A stretch of DNA of 20,043 nt from an uncultured Eubacterium sp. (GCA_905236225.1 CAJOPM010000119.1:1-20043); one strand, 5' to 3'. Counted from the stretch's first letter, positions 1 through 8,030 are shown. The notes: generated from the sequence alone by a model not told the origin. A program made the numbers and translations.

Positions 1-8
1 ATTAGCCA

Positions 9-989
9 CTAATTCTGACAGTTTGTATACAATATATCTTCAAGCTCTGATATACTGTTGGCCTCATTAATTCTTGCCCTGAGCCTGGAAGAATTAGGAT
101 ACCCGGCTGTATACCACGCCGCATGGCTCCTTATCTGTCTTGTGGCAATATACTCCCCTTTAAGCTCACTCATCATCCGCGCCTGGCGAAGTATCATTTC
201 GATAACCTCTTCAAATACAGGTTTGCCCACGTCTATGCCGGTTTCGAAATAGTGTAAAATTCTTGAAAATACCCAAGGATTTCCCCTTGCTGCGCGCCCT
301 ATCATAAAACCATCACAGTGCGTACATTCAAACATATCTATTATGTCTTTGGGCTCTTTGATATCACCGTTTCCGATTACAGGAATTGATACGGCCTCTT
401 TTACCTGTCGAATAATATCCCAGTCTGCCTTGCCGCTGTAATACTGCTGCCTGGTGCGCCCATGCACAGCTATCATGCTTACGCCGCAATCTTCTGCAAT
501 CTTTGCAATTTCTACGGCATTAACACTGTCTTCATCAAAACCCTTGCGGATTTTTACTGTTACCGGCTTTACTGTAGCCTTGCAGATGGCGCTAAGAATA
601 TCGCGCACAGTTTGCGGCTCTTTCATAAGCGCCGATCCTTCACCGTTGTTTACAATCTTTGGCACCGGGCACCCCATATTGAAATCAAGAATATCAAAAT
701 CGAGCGGTTCTATTCTTGCTGCAATCTCTGCCAAGACTAAAGGCTCTCTTCCGAAAAGCTGAAGCGAAACGGGATGCTCCCCTTTGTCGGTCTTTAGAAG
801 ATCCCTGGTGTTCTTGTTGTTGTAGAGTATTCCTTTTGCACTGACCATTTCCATGCAGACAAGGCCGGCCCCCTGTTTCTTGCAAAGAATTCTGTAGGGC
901 ATATCACTAACTCCGGCCATGGGTGCCAAAATCAGATTATTATCAAGACTAACACCGCCTATGTCAATCGGTTTAATATATTCTTTCAT
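9..989 (-). CDS. dusB: tRNA-dihydrouridine synthase, DusB type
   Basis: FMN-dependent enzyme that reduces uridine to dihydrouridine in the D-loop of tRNAs, using NADPH, in the cytoplasm. The 326-aa length is normal for DusB. The TIM-barrel start LAPMAGVSD is at residues 21-29, the catalytic Cys107 sits in NMGCPVPK, Lys146 lies in VKIRKG, HGRTR is at 176-180 and the phosphate-binding GNGD and GRAARGNPW motifs are at 206-209 and 231-239. All key residues are present. It is the last gene of the operon in this window, three bases after the coaX stop, with only a weak GAG-type ribosome site inside the coaX end, so coupled translation is likely. The stop is at the extreme left edge and what follows is out of view. 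The family call is secure; DusB rather than another Dus subgroup rests on overall resemblance. Confidence 0.95.
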   Translation of the reverse strand: MKEYIKPIDIGGVSLDNNLILAPMAGVSDMPYRILCKKQGAGLVCMEMVSAKGILYNNKNTRDLLKTDKGEHPVSLQLFGREPLVLAEIAARIEPLDFDILDFNMGCPVPKIVNNGEGSALMKEPQTVRDILSAICKATVKPVTVKIRKGFDEDSVNAVEIAKIAEDCGVSMIAVHGRTRQQYYSGKADWDIIRQVKEAVSIPVIGNGDIKEPKDIIDMFECTHCDGFMIGRAARGNPWVFSRILHYFETGIDVGKPVFEEVIEMILRQARMMSELKGEYIATRQIRSHAAWYTAGYPNSSRLRARINEANSISELEDILYTNCQN

Positions 990-992
990 AGC

Positions 993-1781
993 TTAACTCT
1001 TTGACTTTGGACGTCTGGTTTGCTTTTCCTGAATTCTCTGCATGCCATAAAGCGTAAGCATGGGATCGTATACATCGATCAAATCGGTCTCTTTTGCTAT
1101 GATAACGCCCAGCCCGCCGGTTGCAACGGTCTTGATATTTTCAAGTTGAGACTCTTTTTTCATGTTCTTAATAATATATTCCGTCTGTCCCAGTTGCCCG
1201 AAGAAAATGCCGGCCTGCATGCTGGATATCGTCTCTTGGGCAAGTATGGTTTTAGGTCTTACTATTTCAACCTCGGGAAGCTTTGCAGCAGTGCTAAACA
1301 GAGCCTGCGCAGAAGTCTGTATTCCCGGTGCCGTAACACCTGCTATAAACGCACCGCTCTCATCCACCAGGTCATAGGTTGTCGCAGTGCCATAGTCAAT
1401 TACAAGCACCGGCCCCCCATAAATCTCGTAAGCCGCAACCGCATCTACAATTCTATCTGCACCAAGCTGCCGGGGATTTTCTATAGCCACTCTTATACCT
1501 GTCTTAATACCCGCCTCTACGATAACGGGATGGATTCCAAAATATTTAATTACCGCACTGACAAGCGAATACATAACATTAGGAACCACAGAAGCCACAA
1601 TCACATCTGCAATCTTTTGTGGAGGTATATTGTTATATTCCAAAAGATTACACAGCGCAGCCCCATATTCATCTGAAGTCTTCGGCGCCTTAGAGGTGAT
1701 TCTAAAAGTCGCCTTAAGTTCTCTTCCCTTAAAAACACCAATCGTAATATTGGTATTCCCGACATCTATTGCCAATAACAT
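993..1781 (-). CDS. coaX: Type III pantothenate kinase
   Basis: Phosphorylates pantothenate, the first committed step of coenzyme A synthesis. Type III enzymes belong to the ASKHA fold, need a monovalent cation and are not inhibited by CoA. The 262-aa protein has the N-terminal phosphate loop DVGNTN at 6-11, the GADR motif at 107-110 with the likely catalytic Asp109, VIDYGTATT at 127-135, and the C-terminal glycine-rich TGG loop near residue 222. The start at 1781 has a GAGGA ribosome site about seven bases upstream. It lies nine bases after the DUF6145-like gene and close to birA. Linkage or fusion of birA and coaX is known in other bacteria, and both serve acyl/carboxyl carrier cofactors. 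No unusual features. Confidence 0.95.
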   Translation of the reverse strand: MLLAIDVGNTNITIGVFKGRELKATFRITSKAPKTSDEYGAALCNLLEYNNIPPQKIADVIVASVVPNVMYSLVSAVIKYFGIHPVIVEAGIKTGIRVAIENPRQLGADRIVDAVAAYEIYGGPVLVIDYGTATTYDLVDESGAFIAGVTAPGIQTSAQALFSTAAKLPEVEIVRPKTILAQETISSMQAGIFFGQLGQTEYIIKNMKKESQLENIKTVATGGLGVIIAKETDLIDVYDPMLTLYGMQRIQEKQTRRPKSKS

Positions 1782-1790
1782 GTTATGTCC

Positions 1791-2129
1791 TCACATTTCT
1801 TCTTTAAGATAAACGGTTTTAAAGTATAATTCCAATGATTCAAGCAGTTCTCTCTTTTGATTTCTGATCTGCTTAATCTTAAGCTCGGCACCTATCTCAT
1901 CATAGGCAAAGTCATCATCGCTCCGGAAAGTTTTAAACATCAGATTATAATTCTCGTCGAACTGCAAAGTAAGAGTGCCCCCTACATCCTCTGTAAAGAG
2001 CACACACATTATCTTAAGCTCGTCTTGAATAGTCTGCGGTAACGATTTAAAATTCTCATTAAAATAATACTGCTGCGTATACTTACTTGACGCACACAGC
2101 ACATATTCTTCATTATCAAACGTAGCCAT
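1791..2129 (-). CDS. Small conserved hypothetical protein, DUF6145-like
   Basis: A 112-aa acidic soluble protein of unknown function, with no signal peptide or membrane segment. It resembles the small uncharacterised family named DUF6145, known to me from Lachnospiraceae and often beside birA; I hold that name with moderate confidence only. Visible features are aromatic- and acid-rich strands in the N-terminal two thirds (LTLQFDENYNLMFKTF) and a basic, probably helical C-terminal tail (ELKIKQIRNQKRELLESLELYFK). The start ATG overlaps the last 14 bases of birA and has its own AGAGGAG ribosome site, so it is almost certainly translated and coupled to birA. The position between birA and coaX suggests a cofactor-related role, but nothing in the sequence shows it. 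Confidence 0.8.
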   Translation of the reverse strand: MATFDNEEYVLCASSKYTQQYYFNENFKSLPQTIQDELKIMCVLFTEDVGGTLTLQFDENYNLMFKTFRSDDDFAYDEIGAELKIKQIRNQKRELLESLELYFKTVYLKEEM

Positions 2130-3093
2130 ATACTCCTCTTACGGATACTTCTCCTGATGAGACTAATCTTCTTGCCTCCCAGGTATCAACTATCAATTCT
2201 CCTCTTTCGTTTATTCCTCTGGCGTTGCCGTCAAACGACTCTCTTCCCTCCACTCTGACCTGACCGCCGCGGTTTACCAGCATATCGTTGTACTCATTTT
2301 TAAGTCTGCTCATATCTTCAGTCTGCATGAAAATATCGTAGTATTCTTCAAATTTCTCTGCAATTGTCTCAATTATCTCGGCCCTGTGAAATTCCTTTTT
2401 TGTCTCTATGTAAAGCGAAGTTGCTTTTTCTGAAAGTTCCTGCGGAAATTCTTTGTTGAATACATTGATGCCGCTTCCCACAACAAGATAATTTATGTAG
2501 TCCATCTGCGCACTCATCTCTGTCAGTGTGCCGCATACTTTCTTGCCATTCATAACAATGTCGTTAGGCCACTTGATGCTGACATGCGTATCCGTAGCCT
2601 CTTCGAGTCCCTTTGCCACTGCAAGTCCCATAACGAGAGTAATCATAGATGCATTTGCAGGAAGCAACTGCTCCGGTCTTAGTATATATGTCATCCATAT
2701 TCCTACACCCGCAGGCGAACTCCAACTGCGACCTCTTCTGCCTCTTCCGCCGGTCTGCGCATCACTTACAACTATCGTGCCATGACCATATCCTTCTTCT
2801 GCCAGTCTTTTAGCAGCGTTGTTGGTAGAATCAACTTCGTCGTAATATATTATCTCATTTCCGAGCCACTGCGTTTTTCTAATGCTCAAAAGCTCTTTTT
2901 GCGAAAGTATCTCCGGAACATTTACAAGGCGGTACCCTTTGTTCTGCACCGCCTCAATCTCATATCCCTCTTGCTTAAGACGATTGATGGCCTTCCATAT
3001 GGCAGTTCTTGAAACACCAAACTCATTGCAAAGAGCCTGCCCCGAAACATACCCCTTTTCATCTCTAAGCTTTGCTAAAATCTTTGTCTTCAT
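2116..3093 (-). CDS. birA: Biotin-[acetyl-CoA carboxylase] ligase / biotin repressor
   Basis: Makes biotinyl-AMP from biotin and ATP and transfers biotin to the carrier-protein lysine of carboxylases. With its DNA-binding domain it can also repress biotin genes. The 325-aa protein has the full bifunctional layout: winged helix-turn-helix at about 1-58 (GQALCNEFGVSRTAIWKAINRL), catalytic domain from about 75 with DSTN at 88-91, the biotinyl-AMP loop GGRGRRGR at 115-122, KWPND at 174-178 and the following GKKVCGTL lysine region, and a C-terminal SH3-like domain from about 275. It follows argF by eight bases and overlaps the next gene. No biotin genes or recognisable biotin operator occur in this window, so any repressor targets lie elsewhere. 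Confidence 0.95.
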   Translation of the reverse strand: MKTKILAKLRDEKGYVSGQALCNEFGVSRTAIWKAINRLKQEGYEIEAVQNKGYRLVNVPEILSQKELLSIRKTQWLGNEIIYYDEVDSTNNAAKRLAEEGYGHGTIVVSDAQTGGRGRRGRSWSSPAGVGIWMTYILRPEQLLPANASMITLVMGLAVAKGLEEATDTHVSIKWPNDIVMNGKKVCGTLTEMSAQMDYINYLVVGSGINVFNKEFPQELSEKATSLYIETKKEFHRAEIIETIAEKFEEYYDIFMQTEDMSRLKNEYNDMLVNRGGQVRVEGRESFDGNARGINERGELIVDTWEARRLVSSGEVSVRGVYGYV

Positions 3094-3101
3094 TGCCGCT
3101 C

Positions 3102-4088
3102 CTACTTCAAGGTTGCATACATAACAGCTTTAATTGTATGCATCCTGTTTTCCGCTTCTTCAAATACACGGGATTTATCACTTTCAAATACCTCATCGGT
3201 AACTTCCATTGCATCTAGTCCATATTTGTCATGTATCGTTTTGCCGATTGTTGTATTAAGATCGTGAAATGAAGGCAGGCAGTGCAGGAAAATGGCATCA
3301 TCCTTAGCATATGACATAACTGCAGAGTTTACCTGGTAAGGAAGCAAACTATCAATTCGCTTTTTCCAAACATCATCCGGCTCACCCATTGACACCCACA
3401 CATCCGTATAAATTACGTCTGCATCTTGTGCGCCGGCCTTTACATCCTCTGTAAGAGTAATCGAGCCCCCTGTTTGCTCAGCTATATTGCGGCTGTATGA
3501 TACCAGCTCTTCGTCCGGAAAATACTCTTTTGCCGTGCATGCCACAAAATGCATTCCAAGTTTTGCGCATGTCACCATAAGCGAATTGCCCATGTTGTAG
3601 CGCGCATCTCCAAAGTATGCAAATTTAACTCCTCTAATGCGCCCAAGCTCTTCTTTGACCGTCAGCATATCTGCAATCATTTGAGTTGGGTGAGATTCAT
3701 TGGTAAGGCCATTCCATACCGGCACACTTGAATACTTTGCCAATGTTTCAACTATATCCTGTCCGAATCCTCTATACTCAATACCGTCATACATTCTGCA
3801 AAGAACACGCGCCGTATCGGCGATACTCTCTTTTTTACCGATCTGTGACCCCGATGGATCCAGGTACGTTACGTTCATACCCAGATCATGAGCCGCCACC
3901 TCGAATGAGCATCTGGTTCTTGTGCTGGTTTTTTCGAATATAAGCGCAATATTCTTACCTTTAAGCTCATCATGAGGTATGTTGCTTTTCTTTTTTTGCT
4001 TTAAATCAGCCGCAAGGTCGATAAGATAAATTATCTCCTCGGGTGTGAAATCTTTTATTTTGAGGAAATCTCTTCCCTTTAAATTCAT
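3102..4088 (-). CDS. argF: Ornithine carbamoyltransferase
   Basis: Condenses ornithine and carbamoyl phosphate to citrulline. The 328-aa protein shows the carbamoyl-phosphate loop STRTR at 55-59, HPTQ at 133-136, the ornithine-side SMG loop at 233-235 and the active-site HCLP at 269-272, so it is an intact OTCase rather than an aspartate carbamoyltransferase. The ribosome site is AAGGCGGA. No other arginine gene is nearby and there is no arcA or arcC, so neighbourhood cannot decide between the biosynthetic (argF) and arginine-deiminase (arcB) role; biosynthesis is my default. The grouping with an SPFH protein upstream and birA downstream looks like a housekeeping operon and not an arg cluster. 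Confidence 0.93.
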   Translation of the reverse strand: MNLKGRDFLKIKDFTPEEIIYLIDLAADLKQKKKSNIPHDELKGKNIALIFEKTSTRTRCSFEVAAHDLGMNVTYLDPSGSQIGKKESIADTARVLCRMYDGIEYRGFGQDIVETLAKYSSVPVWNGLTNESHPTQMIADMLTVKEELGRIRGVKFAYFGDARYNMGNSLMVTCAKLGMHFVACTAKEYFPDEELVSYSRNIAEQTGGSITLTEDVKAGAQDADVIYTDVWVSMGEPDDVWKKRIDSLLPYQVNSAVMSYAKDDAIFLHCLPSFHDLNTTIGKTIHDKYGLDAMEVTDEVFESDKSRVFEEAENRMHTIKAVMYATLK

Positions 4089-4102
4089 TTTATTATCCGC
4101 CT

Positions 4103-5044
4103 TTACTCTTCTTTATTACCTTCAGTTACTATTTCCTGAATTGATTTTGCCAAACCTGCTATCCCCTGAATCTCACTTGGTATTATAATCTTTGTCGCTT
4201 TTCCGTCGGCTGCTCTTGCAAATGCCTCTAAGCTCTTAAGCTGGAGCACTGCGCTATCCGCATTTGCCTCTTTTAAGAATGTAAGACCGTCTGCGTTAGC
4301 CTGCTGAATCTTAAGTATAGCTTCAGCCTGTCCTTCTGCTTCTCTTATCGTCGCTTCCTTCTTTGCCTCTGCTCTTAGGATTGCAGCCTGCTTTTCAGCT
4401 TCAGCATCAAGTATTGCCGACTCCTTCTTACCTTCTGCGACAAGGATTGTGGACTTCTTCTCGCCTTCTGCTCTAAGAATAGCCTCACGTCTCTCACGCT
4501 CCGCCTTCATCTGTTTCTCCATCGCATCCTGTATAGCCTGCGGCGGAATAATGTTCTTAAGCTCTACTCTGTTAACCTTGATTCCCCATGGATCGGTCGC
4601 CACGTCAAGTGATGCCCTCATCTTGGTGTTAATAGTCTCGCGGCTCGTAAGTGTCTCATCAAGCTCTAAATCACCGATTATATTTCTAAGCGTAGTAGCC
4701 GTAAGATTTTCTATTGCCATAATAGGATTCTCAACACCGTATGCATATAACTTAGGATCTGTAATTTGGAAAAATACAACCGTATCTATTCTCATTGTTA
4801 CATTATCCTTGGTAATCACCGGCTGCGGCGCAAAATCAACTACCTGCTCTTTAAGTCTTACGCTCTTTGCCACGCGATCTATAAAGGGCACCTTGAAATG
4901 TATTCCTACACCCCATGTACACAGATATCCACCTAATCTTTCGATTACCATAGCGTTGGCCTGCGGAACTATCTTAATACAAGATGCCAAAATCACTAAA
5001 ACTAGTATAATTATAATAATTACGGCTATAGTTACTCCACTCAT
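4103..5044 (-). CDS. SPFH-domain membrane protein (stomatin/QmcA-like)
   Basis: Probable membrane-anchored scaffold of the stomatin/prohibitin family, whose bacterial members form large rings in the membrane and help protease or lipid-domain organisation. The 313-aa protein has one N-terminal hydrophobic segment (about 4-24), the SPFH/Band-7 domain at about 25-180, then a long charged coiled coil at about 180-250. That segment is a regular 11-residue repeat: five units beginning AEG or AEA (AEGEKK, AEGKKE, AEAEKQ, AEAKKE, AEGQAE). The tail at 250-313 is typical of slipins. The GGAGGG ribosome site is six bases from the ATG. It is first in its operon and no NfeD partner gene is adjacent, unlike many SPFH genes. 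Family is certain; substrate or partner is unknown. Confidence 0.92.
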   Translation of the reverse strand: MSGVTIAVIIIIILVLVILASCIKIVPQANAMVIERLGGYLCTWGVGIHFKVPFIDRVAKSVRLKEQVVDFAPQPVITKDNVTMRIDTVVFFQITDPKLYAYGVENPIMAIENLTATTLRNIIGDLELDETLTSRETINTKMRASLDVATDPWGIKVNRVELKNIIPPQAIQDAMEKQMKAERERREAILRAEGEKKSTILVAEGKKESAILDAEAEKQAAILRAEAKKEATIREAEGQAEAILKIQQANADGLTFLKEANADSAVLQLKSLEAFARAADGKATKIIIPSEIQGIAGLAKSIQEIVTEGNKEE

Positions 5045-5094
5045 AATTTTCCCTCCATGTCCTCATATATAATATGAAAATTTCTCCTTTGTAG

Positions 5095-5123
5095 ATATTA
5101 CTATATTTTTATCATTAAAACAA
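5095..5123 (-). promoter_or_regulatory. Candidate promoter of the SPFH-argF-birA operon
   Basis: On the minus strand TTGTTT (5123-5118), a 17-base spacer and TAATAT (5100-5095) lie about 50 bases before the SPFH start. The hexamers are imperfect, and the -35 falls in the T-rich tail of the preceding terminator. The case rests mainly on correct spacing and on the terminator just upstream, which requires a fresh start for this operon. Confidence 0.4.
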
Positions 5124-5160
5124 GAAAACAGGCTCTAAAGCAATTTGCCCCAGAGCCTGT
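5117..5160 (-). terminator. Rho-independent terminator after the SleB-like hydrolase gene
   Basis: On the minus strand ACAGGCTCT (5160-5152) pairs perfectly with AGAGCCTGT (5136-5128), with a 15-base loop, and is followed by TTTTCTTGTTTT. It lies 50 bases past the hydrolase stop and separates that gene from the SPFH operon. Confidence 0.8.
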
Positions 5161-5209
5161 CTACATTGCACTATATAGATGTATCCGATAATAATACCTC
5201 TACATCTTT

Positions 5210-6355
5210 TTAGAAAAATACATTACCACCGATTTGTGTGCCCGAATGTCCTGTGCTTGCACTTCTAAAGCTTAAACATCCGCCGGTGTTATCTGAACCT
5301 GCGATAGCCTGCTTAGCTGCGCTCATGCAGCTTGAAGGTACTCCGCCAGATATTATTGAGCTGATTCTGCCTGTGGCAAATTGTCCGCTCTGGTAAATGA
5401 CGCCGCTTATCGTGTTGGGGTATCTTGAGCTTTGAACTCTGTTGATTACTACCGCACCAACTGCAAGTTGTCCTGCAGCGCTGCCGCTGCCTGCCTCAAT
5501 GTATATGAGTGCGCCTAAGAGAGTAGCATCATCTGCTGATGCGCTGGTGCCTGAATCAGTCGTCGTTGATGATGACGAACTGCTCTTAGCTGCTGCGCGC
5601 GCCTTCTCTTTGGCTATTTTTTCCTGCTCTTCTTTGACCGTAAGGGCTTTGGTATACTGCGTCTTGACTTTAACATAATCAGCTGAGACATATGCTTTGC
5701 TGCCATCATATTTAACAGCTACCCAGCCATCTTTTGTTTTAGCCTTTGTGTTAACTTCAAGCTTATCGCCCTTAGCTAACAGCCCAAGCACATCTGCATC
5801 CTCACTGGCTTTCTCTCTGATACGAAGAGTCTGTGTTGTTGACTTTGCGTACTGCTTGCACACTTTAGACGCGAGCTTCTTAGCATCAGCGCCATATACG
5901 CAGTACTCATTCTTAACATAGCCATCAACATTGCCTGACTTTATATGTGTCCATTTGTCACCAATCTCTACGACTGTTGCAAGGCTTCCTGCGTAGAGCT
6001 TTCCTACTACTTTAGATGACTTACTGGCTTTCTTTCTGACGTTAAGGCTCTCGTCTACATCAGCCATAAGCTTGTCAGACCAGGAATCCTCTTCATCACT
6101 GCTTTGAGTAGATGATTGCTGTTCATCCGACTCATTAACTACTATCGTAGCCATCTGCTCGTCAAGTCCCGAAAGGGCGGTGCTGACTCCGCCTGCAGTA
6201 GGACCTGTCTGCTCATCATCTGAAGCAAGTTCTTCCTGAAGTGTTGCCATGCCGCCTGCTGTAGGTGCGGCCACTGCAGGAACAGATGTCGTAATCAGAG
6301 CAACAGCTGCTGCCGATAGAATAGTGCAATGTAACATTCTTTTTCTGAAATTCAT
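5210..6355 (-). CDS. Secreted cell-wall hydrolase: two SH3 domains plus SleB-type hydrolase domain
   Basis: Predicted exported peptidoglycan hydrolase. The 381-aa protein has a signal peptide (about 1-30, ending AVAA), a low-complexity acidic region with PTAGG twice (31-35, 52-56), two bacterial SH3 domains (about 97-154 and 172-232) for wall binding, a Lys/Ala/Ser linker (240-275), and a C-terminal Hydrolase_2 (SleB/CwlJ) domain at about 277-381. That domain retains the likely catalytic Glu287 in IYIEAGSG, the VINRV core and the GQFA motif. The usual closing IG-x-H-x-F motif reads IGGNVF here, so Asn378 replaces the common His. The start has an AGGAGG ribosome site five bases away. It is monocistronic, with its own consensus promoter and two WalR-like boxes. 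SleB enzymes are best known from spore germination, but SH3-bearing relatives without that role are common in Clostridia; growth-related wall remodelling is my inference. Confidence 0.88.
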   Translation of the reverse strand: MNFRKRMLHCTILSAAAVALITTSVPAVAAPTAGGMATLQEELASDDEQTGPTAGGVSTALSGLDEQMATIVVNESDEQQSSTQSSDEEDSWSDKLMADVDESLNVRKKASKSSKVVGKLYAGSLATVVEIGDKWTHIKSGNVDGYVKNEYCVYGADAKKLASKVCKQYAKSTTQTLRIREKASEDADVLGLLAKGDKLEVNTKAKTKDGWVAVKYDGSKAYVSADYVKVKTQYTKALTVKEEQEKIAKEKARAAAKSSSSSSTTTDSGTSASADDATLLGALIYIEAGSGSAAGQLAVGAVVINRVQSSRYPNTISGVIYQSGQFATGRISSIISGGVPSSCMSAAKQAIAGSDNTGGCLSFRSASTGHSGTQIGGNVFF

Positions 6356-6394
6356 GATTTCCTCCTGTTTAATCTTGTTAACAGTTATTACAAA

Positions 6395-6411
6395 TGTTAC
6401 AGAATTGTTAC
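6395..6411 (+). promoter_or_regulatory. WalR (YycF)-type box at the hydrolase transcription start
   Basis: TGTTAC, five bases, TGTTAC on the plus strand exactly fits the WalR consensus TGTWAH-N5-TGTWAH known from Bacillus and Staphylococcus. It begins at the predicted +1 of the hydrolase promoter and extends into the leader, a position that would favour repression. Binding is inferred from sequence only. Confidence 0.55.
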
Positions 6412-6418
6412 GCTGCGT

Positions 6419-6447
6419 ATTATATCAGCATTATATGTATTTGTCAA
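6419..6447 (-). promoter_or_regulatory. Consensus sigma-A promoter of the cell-wall hydrolase gene
   Basis: On the minus strand TTGACA (6447-6442), a 17-base spacer and TATAAT (6424-6419) match the vegetative consensus at every position. A/T tracts just upstream (about 6448-6470) could act as an UP element. The predicted start is near 6412, giving a leader of roughly 57 bases. Confidence 0.85.
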
Positions 6448-6525
6448 ATTTTACAAAAATTTTATCTTAAACCCTTGAAATCAACGGCTTTGTTGTGCAT
6501 TATTTCCCTGCAACCCCTGTTAGTC

Positions 6526-6542
6526 GTAACAAACGCTTAACA
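6526..6542 (-). promoter_or_regulatory. Second WalR-type box upstream of the hydrolase promoter
   Basis: On the minus strand TGTTAA, five bases (GCGTT), TGTTAC again exactly fits TGTWAH-N5-TGTWAH. It lies about 115-130 bases upstream of the predicted start. It partly overlaps a perfect 14-bp palindrome, TTAACAATTGTTAA, at 6537-6550. Confidence 0.5.
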
Positions 6543-6562
6543 ATTGTTAAATTTTTATAAAC

Positions 6563-6602
6563 AAATAAGAGCCTTGCGATATCACTCGCAAGGCTCTTAT
6601 TT
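6563..6602 (-). terminator. Terminator after pgi
   Basis: A perfect 17-bp stem (6563-6579 with 6586-6602) encloses a six-base loop. On the minus strand the stem ends in TTATTT and runs into TGTTTATAAAAATTT. It lies 17 bases past the pgi stop. The arms begin and end with AAATAA/TTATTT, so it might also work on the other strand, but no plus-strand gene feeds it. Confidence 0.9.
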
Positions 6603-6619
6603 CATGGTTTATTTGGCTA

Positions 6620-7966
6620 TTAGAGTCTTTTTAAAAGTCGCTCTCTTTCATCTTCATATCCTGGTTTACCTAACAGCGCAAACATATTTTTCTTATAGCT
6701 TTCCACTCCGGGCTGATTAAACGGATTTACACCAAGCATATAGCCACTGACTCCGCAGGCAAATTCGAAGAAGTAAAACAATGCTCCAAGAGAGCTTTCG
6801 TCCTGCTTTGGTACATTCAACAAAATATTGGGAACGTTACCGTCGGTGTGTGCAAGGATGGTTCCGTTCATCGCATTTTTATTGACAAAATCCATATTTT
6901 TCCCGGCCAGGTAGTTAAGACCGTCAAGATCGGATGACTCTTCTTCTATTGTAATAGTACTTCTTGAATGCTCTAGATTAAGAACCGTTTCAAATAAAAA
7001 TCTGCCGCCATCTTGTATGTATTGTCCCATCGAATGTAAATCTGTAGTTAAATCTACTGCTGCCGGGAATATGCCTTTTTGATCCTTTCCTTCACTCTCG
7101 CCATATAACTGTTTCCACCATTCTGCGATATAATGAACTCCGGGCTCATAATTAGCCAGTATTTCAATATTCTTGCCTTTTCTAAGTAATATATTTCTGA
7201 TAGCAGCATATCTTAGAGCATCATTATCTGCAAAAGATTCAGATATCGCAAGTGCCCTTTGATCAGCCGCCCCCTGCATCAGCTCATCAATATCCGCCCC
7301 GCTTACCGCAATTGGAAGGAGTCCGACAGCTGTAAGCACCGAGTATCTGCCTCCGACATCATCCGGAACTACAAAGGTCTCATATCCCTTTTCATTAGAT
7401 AGAACCTTTAGTGCGCCCTTAGCTTTGTCAGTGGTTGCAAATATCCTCTTAGCCGCCTGCGCCTCGCCGTACCTTTCCTCCATTTTTTTCTTGAGTATTC
7501 TAAATGCAATAGCCGGCTCTGTGGTCGTACCGGATTTTGATATAACATTTATCGAAAAATCTCTATCACCTATAATCTCCAATAAATCATGAAGATATGC
7601 TGAGCTTATATTGTTGCCCACAAAATATATCTCGGGTGCATTGCGAAGTTGTTTGGACGCAGCATTAAAAAATGAGTGTCCCAAAAATTCGATAGCAGCC
7701 CTGGCCCCTAAATACGAACCTCCGATTCCTATAACAATAAACACTTCCGAATCCGAACGAATCTTTTTTGCTGCTTCTTTAATCCTCTCATATTCTTCCT
7801 TATCATAATCAACCGGAAGATCAATCCATCCCAAATAATCACTTCCGGCGCCTTCTTTTGATAATAATACTTCTTTTGCAAGCTCTGCCTGCTTTTCTAT
7901 GGATGCTAATTCTCCTTCAGTAATAAATGAAGCAAGCTTTGATTCATCGAGTGTAATTTTACCCAT
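6620..7966 (-). CDS. pgi: Glucose-6-phosphate isomerase
   Basis: Interconverts glucose 6-phosphate and fructose 6-phosphate in glycolysis and gluconeogenesis. The 448-aa protein has the length of the short PGI form found in Firmicutes. Sugar-phosphate motifs are visible: GIGGSYLGARA at 80-90, SKSGTTTE at 143-150, KDQKGIFPA in the middle of the protein, and the C-terminal GVESYKKNMFALLG helix carrying the catalytic lysine. I chose the ATG at 7966 because AAGGAG lies six bases upstream; an in-frame ATG at 8002 would add 12 residues but has no comparable ribosome site. It follows the ABC permease by 64 bases, may be read from it or from a local TATAAT, and ends at a strong terminator. Confidence 0.95.
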   Translation of the reverse strand: MGKITLDESKLASFITEGELASIEKQAELAKEVLLSKEGAGSDYLGWIDLPVDYDKEEYERIKEAAKKIRSDSEVFIVIGIGGSYLGARAAIEFLGHSFFNAASKQLRNAPEIYFVGNNISSAYLHDLLEIIGDRDFSINVISKSGTTTEPAIAFRILKKKMEERYGEAQAAKRIFATTDKAKGALKVLSNEKGYETFVVPDDVGGRYSVLTAVGLLPIAVSGADIDELMQGAADQRALAISESFADNDALRYAAIRNILLRKGKNIEILANYEPGVHYIAEWWKQLYGESEGKDQKGIFPAAVDLTTDLHSMGQYIQDGGRFLFETVLNLEHSRSTITIEEESSDLDGLNYLAGKNMDFVNKNAMNGTILAHTDGNVPNILLNVPKQDESSLGALFYFFEFACGVSGYMLGVNPFNQPGVESYKKNMFALLGKPGYEDERERLLKRL

Positions 7967-8000
7967 AATACTCTCCTTTATGCGTTTTTCTTTTATGTAC

Positions 8001-8029
8001 ATTATAAGTATTTTCGGGAAAAATTAAAA
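8001..8029 (-). promoter_or_regulatory. Possible pgi promoter
   Basis: A perfect TATAAT (minus strand 8006-8001) lies 34 bases before the pgi ATG, but the -35 position reads only TTTTAA. It is the only promoter-like sequence in the short gap, and no terminator separates pgi from the permease gene upstream. Confidence 0.35.
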
Positions 8030-8030
8030 G

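Noticed and set aside
1020..1676. 218-codon plus-strand frame opposite coaX
   Set aside because: Antisense to an intact coaX, with shadow-like composition and no ribosome site or family resemblance.
4449..5072. 207-codon plus-strand frame opposite the SPFH gene
   Set aside because: It is a shadow of the strongly repetitive, codon-biased SPFH coiled coil; no ribosome site and no resemblance to a protein family.
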